From an uncultured Clostridia bacterium (GTDB taxonomy: Bacteria > Bacillota > Clostridia > Christensenellales > Borkfalkiaceae): a stretch of DNA of 45,455 bases. Below are positions 35,503-43,684 of the stretch, piece after piece (the first letter of the stretch is position 1; each line of letters begins with the position of its first letter). The notes below the pieces were generated by a model. It saw nothing but the letters and a program-made list of their open reading frames with translations, was not told where the DNA came from and ran no database searches. Where the stretch lies: contig CANOUP010000015.1 in assembly GCA_947570625.1 (NCBI GenBank), forward strand, positions 1 through 45,455, read 5' to 3'. A program made the translations under genes and the position numbers.

Positions 35503-35987
35503 ATATAGTTCTTGCGGGAATGCCGGGGTGCGGTAAGACTACCGTCGCAGAAGTGTTTTCAAAACTCGGCAAACGCGTGGTTGATACGGACGCGGAAATC
35601 GTGAAAAGACACGGCAGGATTGCGGATATATTTTCGCGGTACGGCGAAGAGCATTTCCGCGATTTGGAAAGCGCCGAGGTTGAAAGAGTTTCCGTCCTCG
35701 GCGGGGTTGTCGTTTCTACGGGCGGGGGCTGTCTTTTGCGCAGGCGCAACGTCGAAGCTTTGAAGAGGGGCGGTAAAATTGTTTACCTTAAAACATCGCC
35801 GGAAACGCTTGTAAAACGGCTCGAAGGCGATACGGAGCGTCCTTTGATTCAGGGCGGAGTAAAAGAGAAGATAGACAGGCTGTATTCCGAGCGGTCGGGC
35901 ATTTACGAAAGCTCTGCCGATTTGACTGTCGAAACGGATAATCTCACACCCGAACAGATTGTTAATATAATTTTGGAGAAGATATGA
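35499..35987 (+). CDS. aroK: Shikimate kinase
   Basis: This is a 162-residue P-loop kinase phosphorylating shikimate. Walker A is 'GMPGCGKTT'; the shikimate-binding Asp is in 'DTDAEIVKRHG'; 'FRDLESAEVERV' and 'VVSTGGGCLLRRRN' follow, then the lid 'TERPLIQGG'. It overlaps both neighbours by 4 bp. It completes five shikimate genes; EPSP synthase (aroA) and DAHP synthase are not in the window. Confidence 0.95.
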   Translation: MNIVLAGMPGCGKTTVAEVFSKLGKRVVDTDAEIVKRHGRIADIFSRYGEEHFRDLESAEVERVSVLGGVVVSTGGGCLLRRRNVEALKRGGKIVYLKTSPETLVKRLEGDTERPLIQGGVKEKIDRLYSERSGIYESSADLTVETDNLTPEQIVNIILEKI

Positions 35988-36709
35988 AAACAGCGCTTAT
36001 TACGGGCGGAACAAAGGGAATAGGCAAAGCCATAGCTTTCGAATTTCTTAAAAAGGGTTATGAAGTGGTTTTAAACTACCACAGCGACGAAAAGTCCGCG
36101 CTTTCCACGCAGGCGGAATTCAATATGCAGGGCTATTGCCCGGTGCTAATGCGCGCCGACGTTTCCGACGAATTTCAGGTCAGAAGAATGTTTAAGGAGT
36201 TTTTCGAAATTTACGAAAAGCTCGACGTGCTCGTAAACAATGCGGGCATATCGCTCATACGCGTCATACAGGAAACGACGTCCGCCGACTGGGACAGAAT
36301 TTTTAACGTAAACGTGAAGGGTATGTACAACTGCTGCCGTGCTTCTGTCGATAAAATGATAGGCAACGGCGGAGGAAGCATAATAAATATCGCGTCCGTT
36401 TGGGGCGAAACGGGAGCCAGCTGCGAGGTTGCGTATTCGGCTTCCAAGGGCGCGGTTATCGCGTTCACGAAAGCGCTTGCCAAGGAGCTTGCTCCCTCGT
36501 CCGTAAGCGTAAACTGCGTGTCGCCCGGGGTAATAGATACGGGTATGAACGCGCATCTGACGGACACGGAAATGCAACAATTAATCGAACAGATTCCCGC
36601 GGGGCGCATAGGCTATCCCGAGGACGTCGCGTCGGCTTGCGTGTATCTTGCGGAAGCCGGATACGTCACGGGCGAGGTTCTTTCTGTCGGCGGAGGCTTC
36701 GGAAAGTAA
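35984..36709 (+). CDS. FabG-like short-chain dehydrogenase/reductase
   Basis: This 241-residue SDR has the cofactor loop 'TGGTKGIGKAIA', 'LVNNAGIS', and catalytic Ser/Tyr/Lys in 'NIASVWGETG' and 'YSASKGAV'. It looks like 3-oxoacyl-ACP reductase, but no fatty-acid genes are nearby. It overlaps aroK by 4 bp, so it is translated with the shikimate genes. It could act in fatty-acid synthesis or on another oxo-substrate; the sequence does not decide, so no symbol is given. Confidence 0.85.
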   Translation: MKTALITGGTKGIGKAIAFEFLKKGYEVVLNYHSDEKSALSTQAEFNMQGYCPVLMRADVSDEFQVRRMFKEFFEIYEKLDVLVNNAGISLIRVIQETTSADWDRIFNVNVKGMYNCCRASVDKMIGNGGGSIINIASVWGETGASCEVAYSASKGAVIAFTKALAKELAPSSVSVNCVSPGVIDTGMNAHLTDTEMQQLIEQIPAGRIGYPEDVASACVYLAEAGYVTGEVLSVGGGFGK

Positions 36710-36790
36710 GATATGCGTCAATGTTCCGCGCGTTGAAAATTTTGTATAATAAAAGGAAAAACACGGATTTTTTCGTAATAAATTAAAGTA

Positions 36791-37816
36791 ATGGAAAATT
36801 TTCATACACTCAAAGATAAGACTTATGCGGTAGAACGCGCTTTTTTTTCTCCGTTTGCGACGTTGTCCGAGGACACGAAAGGCAGATTGAGGGAAGAAGC
36901 GCCCTGTGCAATGCGCACCGATTTCCAGCGCGACAGGGACAGAATTATTTACTGCAAAGCGTTCAGGCGTCTTAAAAACAAGACACAGGTGTTTTTTTCG
37001 CCCGAGGGCGACCATTACATAACGCGTTTGACGCACACGCTCGACGTCGCGCAGATAGCGCGCAGTATTGCACGTGCCCTGTCGCTTAACGAGGACCTTG
37101 CCGAAGCAATCGCGCTCGGACACGATTTGGGGCATACCCCGTTCGGGCACAGCGGCGAAAGAATACTCAATAAACTGTGTCCGCAGGGCTTTAAGCACAA
37201 CGTCCAGTCGCTTAGGGTGACCGACGTTCTTGAAAAGGACGGCGCGGGGCTCAACCTCACGTACGAAGTCAGGGACGGGATTTTAAACCACAGAAAAAGC
37301 GGAAATCCGGCAACGCTTGAAGGCAGGTGCGTGTCTTTGGCGGACAGGATTGCTTACATAAACCACGATTTGAACGACGCTGTGCGCGCGGGCATTTTAA
37401 AGTTGGAGGATGTTCCGCACGATATTATTAATGTTTTGGGGCGCGGATCGAAAGAGCGCATCAACACCGCGATAACGTCTATTTACAACAGTTCCGCGGG
37501 CAAAAACGAGGTTAAAATGCACCCCGCCGTCGAAAAGGCGAGCGAAGATTTGCGCGCGTTTATGTTCGAAAACGTTTACTTTTCCGCTTCGGCTATGCGC
37601 GAGGAGAAGAAGGCGGAGCGTATGCTTTCCGCAATGTACGAGCATTTTACCGCGTTTGCGGAAAGTCTGCCAGAAACGTATAAACGGCTGTTGGAGGAGT
37701 ATTCGCGCGAACAGGTCGTCTGCGATTATCTTTCTTCTATGACGGACAGATACGCGATTTATACGTTCAACAGCATTTTCGTGCCAAAAGGCTGGACGTT
37801 TATCGACGAAAAATAA
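36791..37816 (+). CDS. dgt: dGTPase-like HD-domain dNTP triphosphohydrolase
   Basis: This is a 341-residue HD-domain protein. The motifs 'RDRIIYCKAFRRLKNKTQVF', 'RLTHTLDVAQIA' and 'GHDLGHTPFGHSGERILN' give the metal-binding His and His-Asp pairs of deoxyguanosinetriphosphate triphosphohydrolase-like enzymes, which cleave dNTPs to nucleoside and triphosphate. The gene commonly precedes dnaG-sigA in Clostridia, as here. A TATAAT at 36745-36750 lies 40 bp upstream but the -35 region is poor, so a local promoter is only possible. The 81-bp gap to the SDR gene is the largest in this stretch. The ribosome site is weak. Confidence 0.92.
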   Translation: MENFHTLKDKTYAVERAFFSPFATLSEDTKGRLREEAPCAMRTDFQRDRDRIIYCKAFRRLKNKTQVFFSPEGDHYITRLTHTLDVAQIARSIARALSLNEDLAEAIALGHDLGHTPFGHSGERILNKLCPQGFKHNVQSLRVTDVLEKDGAGLNLTYEVRDGILNHRKSGNPATLEGRCVSLADRIAYINHDLNDAVRAGILKLEDVPHDIINVLGRGSKERINTAITSIYNSSAGKNEVKMHPAVEKASEDLRAFMFENVYFSASAMREEKKAERMLSAMYEHFTAFAESLPETYKRLLEEYSREQVVCDYLSSMTDRYAIYTFNSIFVPKGWTFIDEK

Positions 37817-37820
37817 GTAT

Positions 37821-39611
37821 ATGGCTACTGAACTGCAAGAGTTTTTAATTACTCTGAAAGGAAAGCTTAATATAATCGATGTTGCTTCGGGTTATATAAC
37901 CCTGGAAAGGCGGGGCGGAAGTTACTGGGCGTGCTGTCCCTTTCACCACGAAAAAACGCCGTCGTTTTCCATAAACGAAAGCGACCAGTTTTACCACTGT
38001 TTCGGTTGCGGTGAATCGGGCGATATCATAAAGTTTGTCCGTGAAATGGAAAACATCGACTTTATGGACGCCGTCAGACTGCTTGCCGAGCGCGCGGGGC
38101 TGGAAGTTCCGCAATCGGGATACGACAGCAAAAAGACGGTTGAGCTGAAAAGAAAACGCGATTCGCTCCTTAAAATAATGAACGACTGCGCGCATTTCTA
38201 TCTCGATAATTTACGCTCCGGCAAAGCGGACGAGCATATCGAATACATTTTAAAGCGCAATATCCCTTCCAACATAGTGCGCACTTTCGGTCTGGGCGCA
38301 AGCCTTAACTTTAACGATTTGCCTAAATTTTTATTGTCGAAAGGCTATTCGCGTCAGGATATGCTCGACAGCGGAGCGGTCGGCGAGGTAAACGGAAGAT
38401 TAATCGACGCGCAGGGCGGAAGGCTTATTTTTCCCGTCATCAACGGTATGGACGAAGTCGTTGCGTTCGGGGGCAGGGTTCTTAAAAAGACGGATTTTGC
38501 CAAATACAAAAACACGAAAGAAACAATGCTTTTCAACAAAAGCAAAACTCTTTACAACCTTAACCTTTTAAAAAAGCTTAAAAAGACGCAAACTATAAAA
38601 GAAGTGATAATGGTGGAAGGCTATATGGACACCATTTCACTCTATAAAGCGGGCTTTAAAAACGTTGTCGCAAGTATGGGCACTTCGCTCACGCAGGAAC
38701 AGGCAAGGCTTATAAAGCGCTATACGGATACCGTGCTTATAAGCTATGACGGCGACGGCGCGGGGCAGAAGGCAAATATGCGCGGGCTGGACATCCTCAA
38801 AAGCGAAGGGCTGAACGTGCGCGTCGTTCCCCTGCCCGACGGGCTCGACCCCGACGACGTGATAAAACAGCGCGGTACGGAAGGCTATGCAAAGTGCCTG
38901 TCGAGCGCGCTTCCTCTTATAGACTACAAGCTCGAAGTTCTCGGAAGAGGGTTTGATTTAACCAGACCCGAGGACAAGCGCAAGTACGTTGCGGAAGCCG
39001 TAAAGGTCGTCCGCACGGCGGACAGCGCGTCCGAACAGGAAGATTTGCTCAAATCGATACGCGACAAGACGGGAATAACTTACGAGTCTTTAAGCAGGGA
39101 TTTGAATTCGGCGCCGAAACCCGAACAACCCGCGCCCAAACGTCAGACGGTGCGCAAAGATAATTCGGGTGCCGTGCTCAAAGCTTCGCGTTTTGTTATA
39201 GCATCGTACCTTTTCGGCGCGAAGTATGCGGATAAAGATATTTCGGATATTCCGTTCGAGTCAGAGGTGCACGGTATCATTGCCAAATATATAAAGACTA
39301 AAAATCTTATGGGAGAACGCGTACAGCCGTCAGAGCTGTTCGAGTTTTTCGAAGAGGATTCTCCCGAATATACCGAACTTACCAAAATTCTCGATTACAG
39401 CGACGGACAAGCCCTTTCGGGCTCGCACAGCGCAAAGTATTTCGACGATTGCATTTTAAAACTTAAACTTGAAATAATCGACAGGCAGATTAAGTCGCTT
39501 ACCGCTGAAATAGATGCCGAAACTTCGGCAGAAGGGCGAAAGTCGCTTGCGTTAGCTCTTAACAAACTTATAAAACAAAAGGAAAAATTAAAAAGCGGAG
39601 AAAGAAAATGA
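37821..39611 (+). CDS. dnaG: DNA primase
   Basis: This 596-residue primase makes RNA primers at the replication fork. Its N-terminal CHC2 zinc finger is '[14 protein letters not shown]...[11 protein letters not shown]' (~33-60). The catalytic core follows ('[14 protein letters not shown]', '[14 protein letters not shown]'), with the TOPRIM motif '[16 protein letters not shown]' and '[13 protein letters not shown]'. A C-terminal helicase-binding region (~440-596) is present. Only 4 bp separate it from dgt, and it overlaps sigA by ATGA, the usual macromolecular-synthesis arrangement. A clear Shine-Dalgarno is missing, so translation may rely on coupling to dgt. Confidence 0.97.
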   Translation: MATELQEFLITLKGKLNIIDVASGYITLERRGGSYWACCPFHHEKTPSFSINESDQFYHCFGCGESGDIIKFVREMENIDFMDAVRLLAERAGLEVPQSGYDSKKTVELKRKRDSLLKIMNDCAHFYLDNLRSGKADEHIEYILKRNIPSNIVRTFGLGASLNFNDLPKFLLSKGYSRQDMLDSGAVGEVNGRLIDAQGGRLIFPVINGMDEVVAFGGRVLKKTDFAKYKNTKETMLFNKSKTLYNLNLLKKLKKTQTIKEVIMVEGYMDTISLYKAGFKNVVASMGTSLTQEQARLIKRYTDTVLISYDGDGAGQKANMRGLDILKSEGLNVRVVPLPDGLDPDDVIKQRGTEGYAKCLSSALPLIDYKLEVLGRGFDLTRPEDKRKYVAEAVKVVRTADSASEQEDLLKSIRDKTGITYESLSRDLNSAPKPEQPAPKRQTVRKDNSGAVLKASRFVIASYLFGAKYADKDISDIPFESEVHGIIAKYIKTKNLMGERVQPSELFEFFEEDSPEYTELTKILDYSDGQALSGSHSAKYFDDCILKLKLEIIDRQIKSLTAEIDAETSAEGRKSLALALNKLIKQKEKLKSGERK

Positions 39612-40666
39612 GTTTATCGGAACAAAAGCTGGGCGACATTTTAAAACAGATTATAGATACTTACGGCGCTAAGGGCAGTATAACTACCAACTCGCTGTGC
39701 GATATAATGGAAAAGTACGAAACCACGCCTGCGCAAATGGATTTCGTCTATAAGTCAATTGCCGAAGCGGGCATACAGATTATCGACGAAGCCGAGCGTG
39801 ACAGGGAGCTTTACGAACAGGCGCTTTCCGATATCGGACTCGACGACCCCGTCAAAATGTATCTCAAAGATATTGGCAGGGTTCCCCTACTTTCCGCAGA
39901 CGACGAAATCGAGCTCGCCCGCAAAATGCAGGAGGGCGACGAGTATGCAAAGAAAAAGCTTTCCGAAGCCAATTTAAGGCTCGTCGTATCGATAGCGAAA
40001 AGGTACGTAGGGCGCGGTATGCTTTTCCTCGACCTGATTCAGGAAGGCAACCTGGGACTTATGAAAGCCGTTGAAAAGTTCGATTATCAGAAAGGCTTTA
40101 AATTCTCCACATACGCCACCTGGTGGATTAGGCAGGCGATAACGAGGGCGATAGCCGACCAGGCGAGGACTATACGAATCCCCGTCCATATGGTCGAAAC
40201 CATAAACAAGCTTACCCGCGTTTCAAGGCTGTTACTGCAAAAGTACGGCAGAGAGCCGACTCCCGCGGAAATAGCCGAAGAAATGCACATCACCGAGGAA
40301 CGGGTGCGCGAAATTCAGAAAATCGCGCTTGACCCCGTATCTCTCGAAACCCCCATAGGCGAGGAAGAGGACAGTCACCTCGGCGACTTCATAGAGGACG
40401 AAACGACCGCTACCCCTTCCGACAGCGTTTCCACAACCATGCTCAAAGAAACGCTTCTCAACGTTTTGAACAGCCTTACTCCCCGTGAAGAAAAGGTATT
40501 GCGTTTAAGATACGGCGTCGACGACGGCAGACCCCGCACCCTCGAAGAGGTGGGCAGGGAGTTTAACGTCACCCGCGAACGTATCCGCCAGATTGAAGCA
40601 AAAGCTTTGAGAAAGCTCCGCCACCCGTCCAGGTCTAAACATCTCCGCGATTTTCTGGATACCTAA
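39608..40666 (+). CDS. sigA: Primary sigma factor (RpoD/SigA)
   Basis: This is a 352-residue vegetative sigma factor. Region 1.1-like residues (~1-75) precede region 1.2 ('[17 protein letters not shown]'). Region 2 is '[19 protein letters not shown]' and '[18 protein letters not shown]'. Region 3 is '[20 protein letters not shown]'. Region 4 is '[14 protein letters not shown]' with the helix-turn-helix '[20 protein letters not shown]'. It would recognise the TTGACA/TATAAT promoters seen in this window. The start overlaps dnaG by 4 bp. Confidence 0.97.
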   Translation: MSLSEQKLGDILKQIIDTYGAKGSITTNSLCDIMEKYETTPAQMDFVYKSIAEAGIQIIDEAERDRELYEQALSDIGLDDPVKMYLKDIGRVPLLSADDEIELARKMQEGDEYAKKKLSEANLRLVVSIAKRYVGRGMLFLDLIQEGNLGLMKAVEKFDYQKGFKFSTYATWWIRQAITRAIADQARTIRIPVHMVETINKLTRVSRLLLQKYGREPTPAEIAEEMHITEERVREIQKIALDPVSLETPIGEEEDSHLGDFIEDETTATPSDSVSTTMLKETLLNVLNSLTPREEKVLRLRYGVDDGRPRTLEEVGREFNVTRERIRQIEAKALRKLRHPSRSKHLRDFLDT

Positions 40667-41323
40667 ATGGACAGGATAAAAAGTCTATGTTCCTACCTCG
40701 AAAACTGCACGGTATTTGCCGACGTCGCCTGCGACCACGGCTACTGCGCGCAGTATATGCTTAAAAACGGTCTGTGCGAAAAATGCATAATTTCGGACGT
40801 AAGCGACAAAAGTCTTGATAAGGCGCGCGGTCTGCTTTCTTCTTACATAAGCGCGGGCAGGTGTACGGCAATCTGTTGCGACGGACTTGAAAAGATAGAG
40901 GGAGCCGACCTTGTTCTCATTGCCGGGATAGGCGGAGAAGAAATAATAAAAATACTTAAAAACTCTTATATACCCGAAAACTTCGTGTTCCAGCCTATGA
41001 AAAACGCGCGGGAACTCAGGGCTTACCTCATCGAAAAGGGCTGTGAAATAACCCGCGACGACATATTTTCGGACGGCAGAAATTATTATTTCGTGATAAA
41101 GGGCAAAGCTTTCGGTAAAAGCCCTGCCTACGGCGCGTATGAGCTGGCTTTCGGCAGGGACAGCCTTAAAAACGCCGTGCTGAACGGTTATCTCACTGCC
41201 GAACTTAGTAAAAAGCAAAGCTATTTATCGGCGCAGATGTCGGTAAAAGCGCGCGCAGAGCTCGAAGCGGAAGTAAAACTTATACGGGAAGTACTTGAAA
41301 ATGAAACTGACGGCAATACTTAA
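40667..41323 (+). CDS. trmK: tRNA (adenine-22-N1)-methyltransferase
   Basis: This is a 218-residue SAM-dependent methyltransferase (COG2384/TrmK) that methylates A22 in tRNA. Motif I is 'FADVACDHGYCAQYML', followed by 'SDVSDKSLDKARG' and 'LIAGIGGEEIIKIL', where the family has GMGG. The start codon directly follows the sigA stop. Its position after sigA and before the nif3-type gene is conserved in Firmicutes. Confidence 0.92.
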   Translation: MDRIKSLCSYLENCTVFADVACDHGYCAQYMLKNGLCEKCIISDVSDKSLDKARGLLSSYISAGRCTAICCDGLEKIEGADLVLIAGIGGEEIIKILKNSYIPENFVFQPMKNARELRAYLIEKGCEITRDDIFSDGRNYYFVIKGKAFGKSPAYGAYELAFGRDSLKNAVLNGYLTAELSKKQSYLSAQMSVKARAELEAEVKLIREVLENETDGNT

Positions 41324-42068
41324 AAAATTAGAAGAGGTTGCGCCCGTCGCGCTTTCGGACAGATTCTGTAAAACTTATTCCATGTACGACAACAGCGGTA
41401 TAATCGCGGACTGCGGTGCGGATATAAACGGGGCGGTCTTTTCCCTCGACTTGTCCGACAGCGCCGTTGCGGAAGCAAAAAAGCGCGGGTATAATCTCAT
41501 TGTCACGCACCACCCAGCAATTTACGGCGGTATATCCAAGCTTAACTCGGGCGATACGGTTGCGGAGTGTTTCAGAAAAGGTATATCCGTTATATCGATG
41601 CATTTGAATTTCGACGTCGCCCCCGAGGGTATAGATTATCATCTTATGCGCGGACTGGGCGGAAGCGCGGCAAAAACGCTCGCGCCCGTGGAAGGCGGGG
41701 CGTACGGCAGGGTTTACGCGGTTGCGCCCGTGAAATTTTCCGATTATAAAAAGTACGTGCGCGAAACTTTTTCGACAGACCGCGCGCTGTTTTACGGCGG
41801 TGAAAGGACGGTAAAAAAAGTCGCTTCTTTCTGCGGAGCCGGTTGCGACGGCAGGGCGATTGAGTTTGCCGTGTCCGAAGGGGCGGACGTTTTCGTTTCG
41901 TCGGATATGAAGCACCACGAAATAACCGCGCTTCTGCACAGCGGTATAAACGTAATCCACCTGACGCATTACAGCGCGGAGAGTTACGGCTTCAATAAAA
42001 TTTATTTGAAAATCAAAGACGGCTTGCAAATTCCCTCTTCGTTTTTTTTCGATAAGGAAATTGCATAA
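41301..42068 (+). CDS. Nif3-like dinuclear metal-centre protein
   Basis: This 255-residue NIF3/YqfO-family protein shows 'LDLSDSAVAEAKKRGYNLIVTHHPAIYGG' split into the motifs 'NLIVTHHPAIYGG', 'VISMHLNFDVAPEGID' and 'HLTHYSAESYGF', which carry the His and Asp/Glu metal ligands. The biochemical role remains uncertain in the family (often named GTP cyclohydrolase 1 type 2 homologue). ATG 41301 is preferred to TTG 41295. It overlaps trmK by 23 bp, and no inserted PII-like middle domain of the longer homologues is present. Confidence 0.9.
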   Translation: MKLTAILKKLEEVAPVALSDRFCKTYSMYDNSGIIADCGADINGAVFSLDLSDSAVAEAKKRGYNLIVTHHPAIYGGISKLNSGDTVAECFRKGISVISMHLNFDVAPEGIDYHLMRGLGGSAAKTLAPVEGGAYGRVYAVAPVKFSDYKKYVRETFSTDRALFYGGERTVKKVASFCGAGCDGRAIEFAVSEGADVFVSSDMKHHEITALLHSGINVIHLTHYSAESYGFNKIYLKIKDGLQIPSSFFFDKEIA

Positions 42069-42079
42069 AGGAGATTAAT

Positions 42080-42781
42080 ATGGCTAAAATAGAATTACTT
42101 TTAAAGTATCAGACCGAAGATTCCAAACTTTTACAGATAGAGCGCGAGGCCGCCAATTCCGAAGAATGGAAGAATTATTCCCAGACGAAAAGTTTTCTCA
42201 CCAAGGCGCCCGAAAAGCTTGAAGCTATGGACGCGAAGGCGCAGGAGATTTACGTAAGGCTTGACGAGCTTAATAAAAAGTACGGCGAACTTGCCGATAC
42301 TCTCAAAGACTTCGACAACATAGACGAGCTTGTCGAGGGCGGAGCGGACATTTCTTTCTATAAAAAGAACATTTCGCAGATAACCGACAAACTCAAAGCG
42401 ATAAAGAGCGAGATGAACGCGCTTGTAAAATCTGTCAAGGAAGCCGACGAAGAGTATCAGAACTTAAAGAAAAAGACCATTTCCGTACAGAAACAGTACA
42501 CGGAATTTTCCGCAAAGTATCAGGAATACAAAAAGGGCAAGCTTGCCGAAATGGACGCGGTCAAGGAACAGCTTAAAGTCATTGCAAAGGACATAAGCCC
42601 CGAAGTGCTCAAACGCTACGAGATGAAGAGAAGCGAAAGGATTTTCCCCATCATCTGCACGGTTAAAAACAACCGCTGTTCCAAGTGCGGAATGGAACTT
42701 TCCATTATGGGTAAGGAAAAAATCGACGGCGGCGAAGTAACCGAGTGTGAAAACTGCCACAGATTCCTCTACAAAGAATAA
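42080..42781 (+). CDS. Coiled-coil protein with C4 zinc ribbon
   Basis: This is a 233-residue protein with a long alpha-helical coiled coil (~1-185) followed by a C-terminal zinc ribbon, 'CSKCGMELS' ... 'CENCHRF'. It belongs to the C4-type zinc-ribbon family commonly found beside the nif3/trmK genes in Firmicutes; function is unknown, with nucleic-acid or RNA-degradation roles suggested for relatives. AAGGAG precedes ATG 42080. It ends the long plus-strand gene array. Confidence 0.88.
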   Translation: MAKIELLLKYQTEDSKLLQIEREAANSEEWKNYSQTKSFLTKAPEKLEAMDAKAQEIYVRLDELNKKYGELADTLKDFDNIDELVEGGADISFYKKNISQITDKLKAIKSEMNALVKSVKEADEEYQNLKKKTISVQKQYTEFSAKYQEYKKGKLAEMDAVKEQLKVIAKDISPEVLKRYEMKRSERIFPIICTVKNNRCSKCGMELSIMGKEKIDGGEVTECENCHRFLYKE

Positions 42782-42790
42782 TTCGACACA

Positions 42791-42815
42791 TTTGTGCATT
42801 TTGCACAAAATTTTT
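42791..42815 (+). terminator. Hairpin with T-tract after the zinc-ribbon gene
   Basis: TTTGTGCA (42791-42798) pairs with TGCACAAA (42802-42809) around TTT and is followed by A and T5. The stem is A+T-rich, so it may be a weak terminator. Being only 8-15 bp upstream of the next -35 box, it could also serve as an operator for a regulator. Confidence 0.5.
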
Positions 42816-42823
42816 ACAAAGTA

Positions 42824-42852
42824 TTGACAAAGCGAATAATTTGTGCTAATAT
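42824..42852 (+). promoter_or_regulatory. Sigma-A promoter upstream of the attenuator leader
   Basis: TTGACA at 42824-42829, 17-bp spacer, TAATAT at 42847-42852 preceded by TGC (extended -10). Predicted start near 42859. Confidence 0.75.
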
Positions 42853-42858
42853 TGAGTA

Positions 42859-42947
42859 ACTTAAAATTAACTATTTCTCGCGACGGAAAAGTTGCACTTA
42901 AATAGGATAAGGGGAGGGACGGCGCAATGCCGTACCCTTCTTTTTTT
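42859..42947 (+). ncRNA. Short structured leader or small RNA ending in a terminator
   Basis: The transcript of about 89 nt contains nested pairs CTATTT/AAATAG (42871-42876 with 42900-42905) and GCGAC/GTTGC (42880-42884 with 42891-42895). A GGGACGGC/GCCGTACCC hairpin (42916-42937, one bulged A) and T7 at 42941-42947 follow. The terminator ends 7 nt before the SGNH hydrolase ATG, so it looks like an attenuated leader, possibly ligand-controlled. A free small RNA is the alternative. I cannot assign it to a known class. Confidence 0.5.
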
Positions 42948-42954
42948 GAAGATT

Positions 42955-43632
42955 ATGGATTGTCTGAAAGGAAAAAAATTATTGCTGTTGGGCGACAGCA
43001 TTATGTTCGGGTCGGGTAACGGCGGATTCGGCGTCGGCGAATATCTCGAAAGGGATTTCGGCGTAAAGCTTTACAAATACTGCGTAGGCGGTGCAAGGGT
43101 AGGATACTGCGAAGGCAAGGACTGGGTTGTCGCGCAGGTTCGCCGCGCGCTTTCGGACGGGGTCAAAGCCGACCTTATAGTGTTCGACGGCTTTACCAAC
43201 GACTGCAATATCGGAGAGGGTGCAAGCGAATGCGACGTGCCCCTCGGTGAAGTATCGGAAACCGCCGCCGATATAAATTCGGTATCGGAAGGAGATACTT
43301 TTTCGGCTTGTTTTCAAAGCGTGGTTTTTGCGTTGAAAAAATATTTTTCCGAAGCTAAAAGCCTTTTCGTGCGTCCCCATAAAATGGGCAGACGCGATGC
43401 GGTTAAACAGGCGGAGTACGGCTCTCGCGCCGTTGAAATTTGCAAAAAGGCGGGTGTTTCCGTCTGCGATTTGTACGCTTACAGCGGTTTGGACACGTTT
43501 AATGCGGAGGACCGCGACAGGTATACAGCCGACACTTACGGCTGGGGAAGGGGCGACTGTACCCACCCCAACGCCCTCGGTTACGAGCAAAAGTATATGC
43601 CTTTGATTAAAGAAGCTATATTGAAATTATAA
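42955..43632 (+). CDS. SGNH/GDSL-family hydrolase
   Basis: This 225-residue protein shows the four SGNH blocks: nucleophile Ser in 'LLGDSIMFGSG' (block I), Gly in 'CVGGARVGY' (block II), Asn in 'FDGFTNDCNIG' (block III) and the Asp-x-x-His of 'GDCTHPNALGY' (block V). Such enzymes are esterases or deacetylases, often acting on carbohydrate esters. There is no signal peptide, so it is probably cytoplasmic. ATG 42955 fits the family N-terminus; the frame extends to TTG 42892 but that region is the structured leader. The ribosome site is poor and lies right after a terminator, so expression seems to depend on read-through. Confidence 0.85.
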   Translation: MDCLKGKKLLLLGDSIMFGSGNGGFGVGEYLERDFGVKLYKYCVGGARVGYCEGKDWVVAQVRRALSDGVKADLIVFDGFTNDCNIGEGASECDVPLGEVSETAADINSVSEGDTFSACFQSVVFALKKYFSEAKSLFVRPHKMGRRDAVKQAEYGSRAVEICKKAGVSVCDLYAYSGLDTFNAEDRDRYTADTYGWGRGDCTHPNALGYEQKYMPLIKEAILKL

Positions 43633-43639
43633 AAAAGAA

Positions 43640-43670
43640 GCGGGGCGCGATTTTTAAAATCGCGCCCCGC
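43640..43670. terminator. Shared terminator between convergent genes
   Basis: A perfect 15-bp inverted repeat (43640-43654 with 43656-43670), GCGGGGCGCGATTTT type. On the minus strand it is followed by TTCTTTTTT, ideal for ending the aspartyl-tRNA synthetase transcript. On the plus strand the following sequence (ACGTTGTTTCTTC) is a weaker T-tract. Confidence 0.9.
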
Positions 43671-43684
43671 ACGTTGTTTCTTCG

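Noticed and set aside
36722-36750. Full promoter before dgt
   Set aside because: TATAAT is present at 36745-36750 but the matching -35 position (TGTTCC) is poor, so it is mentioned only with the gene.
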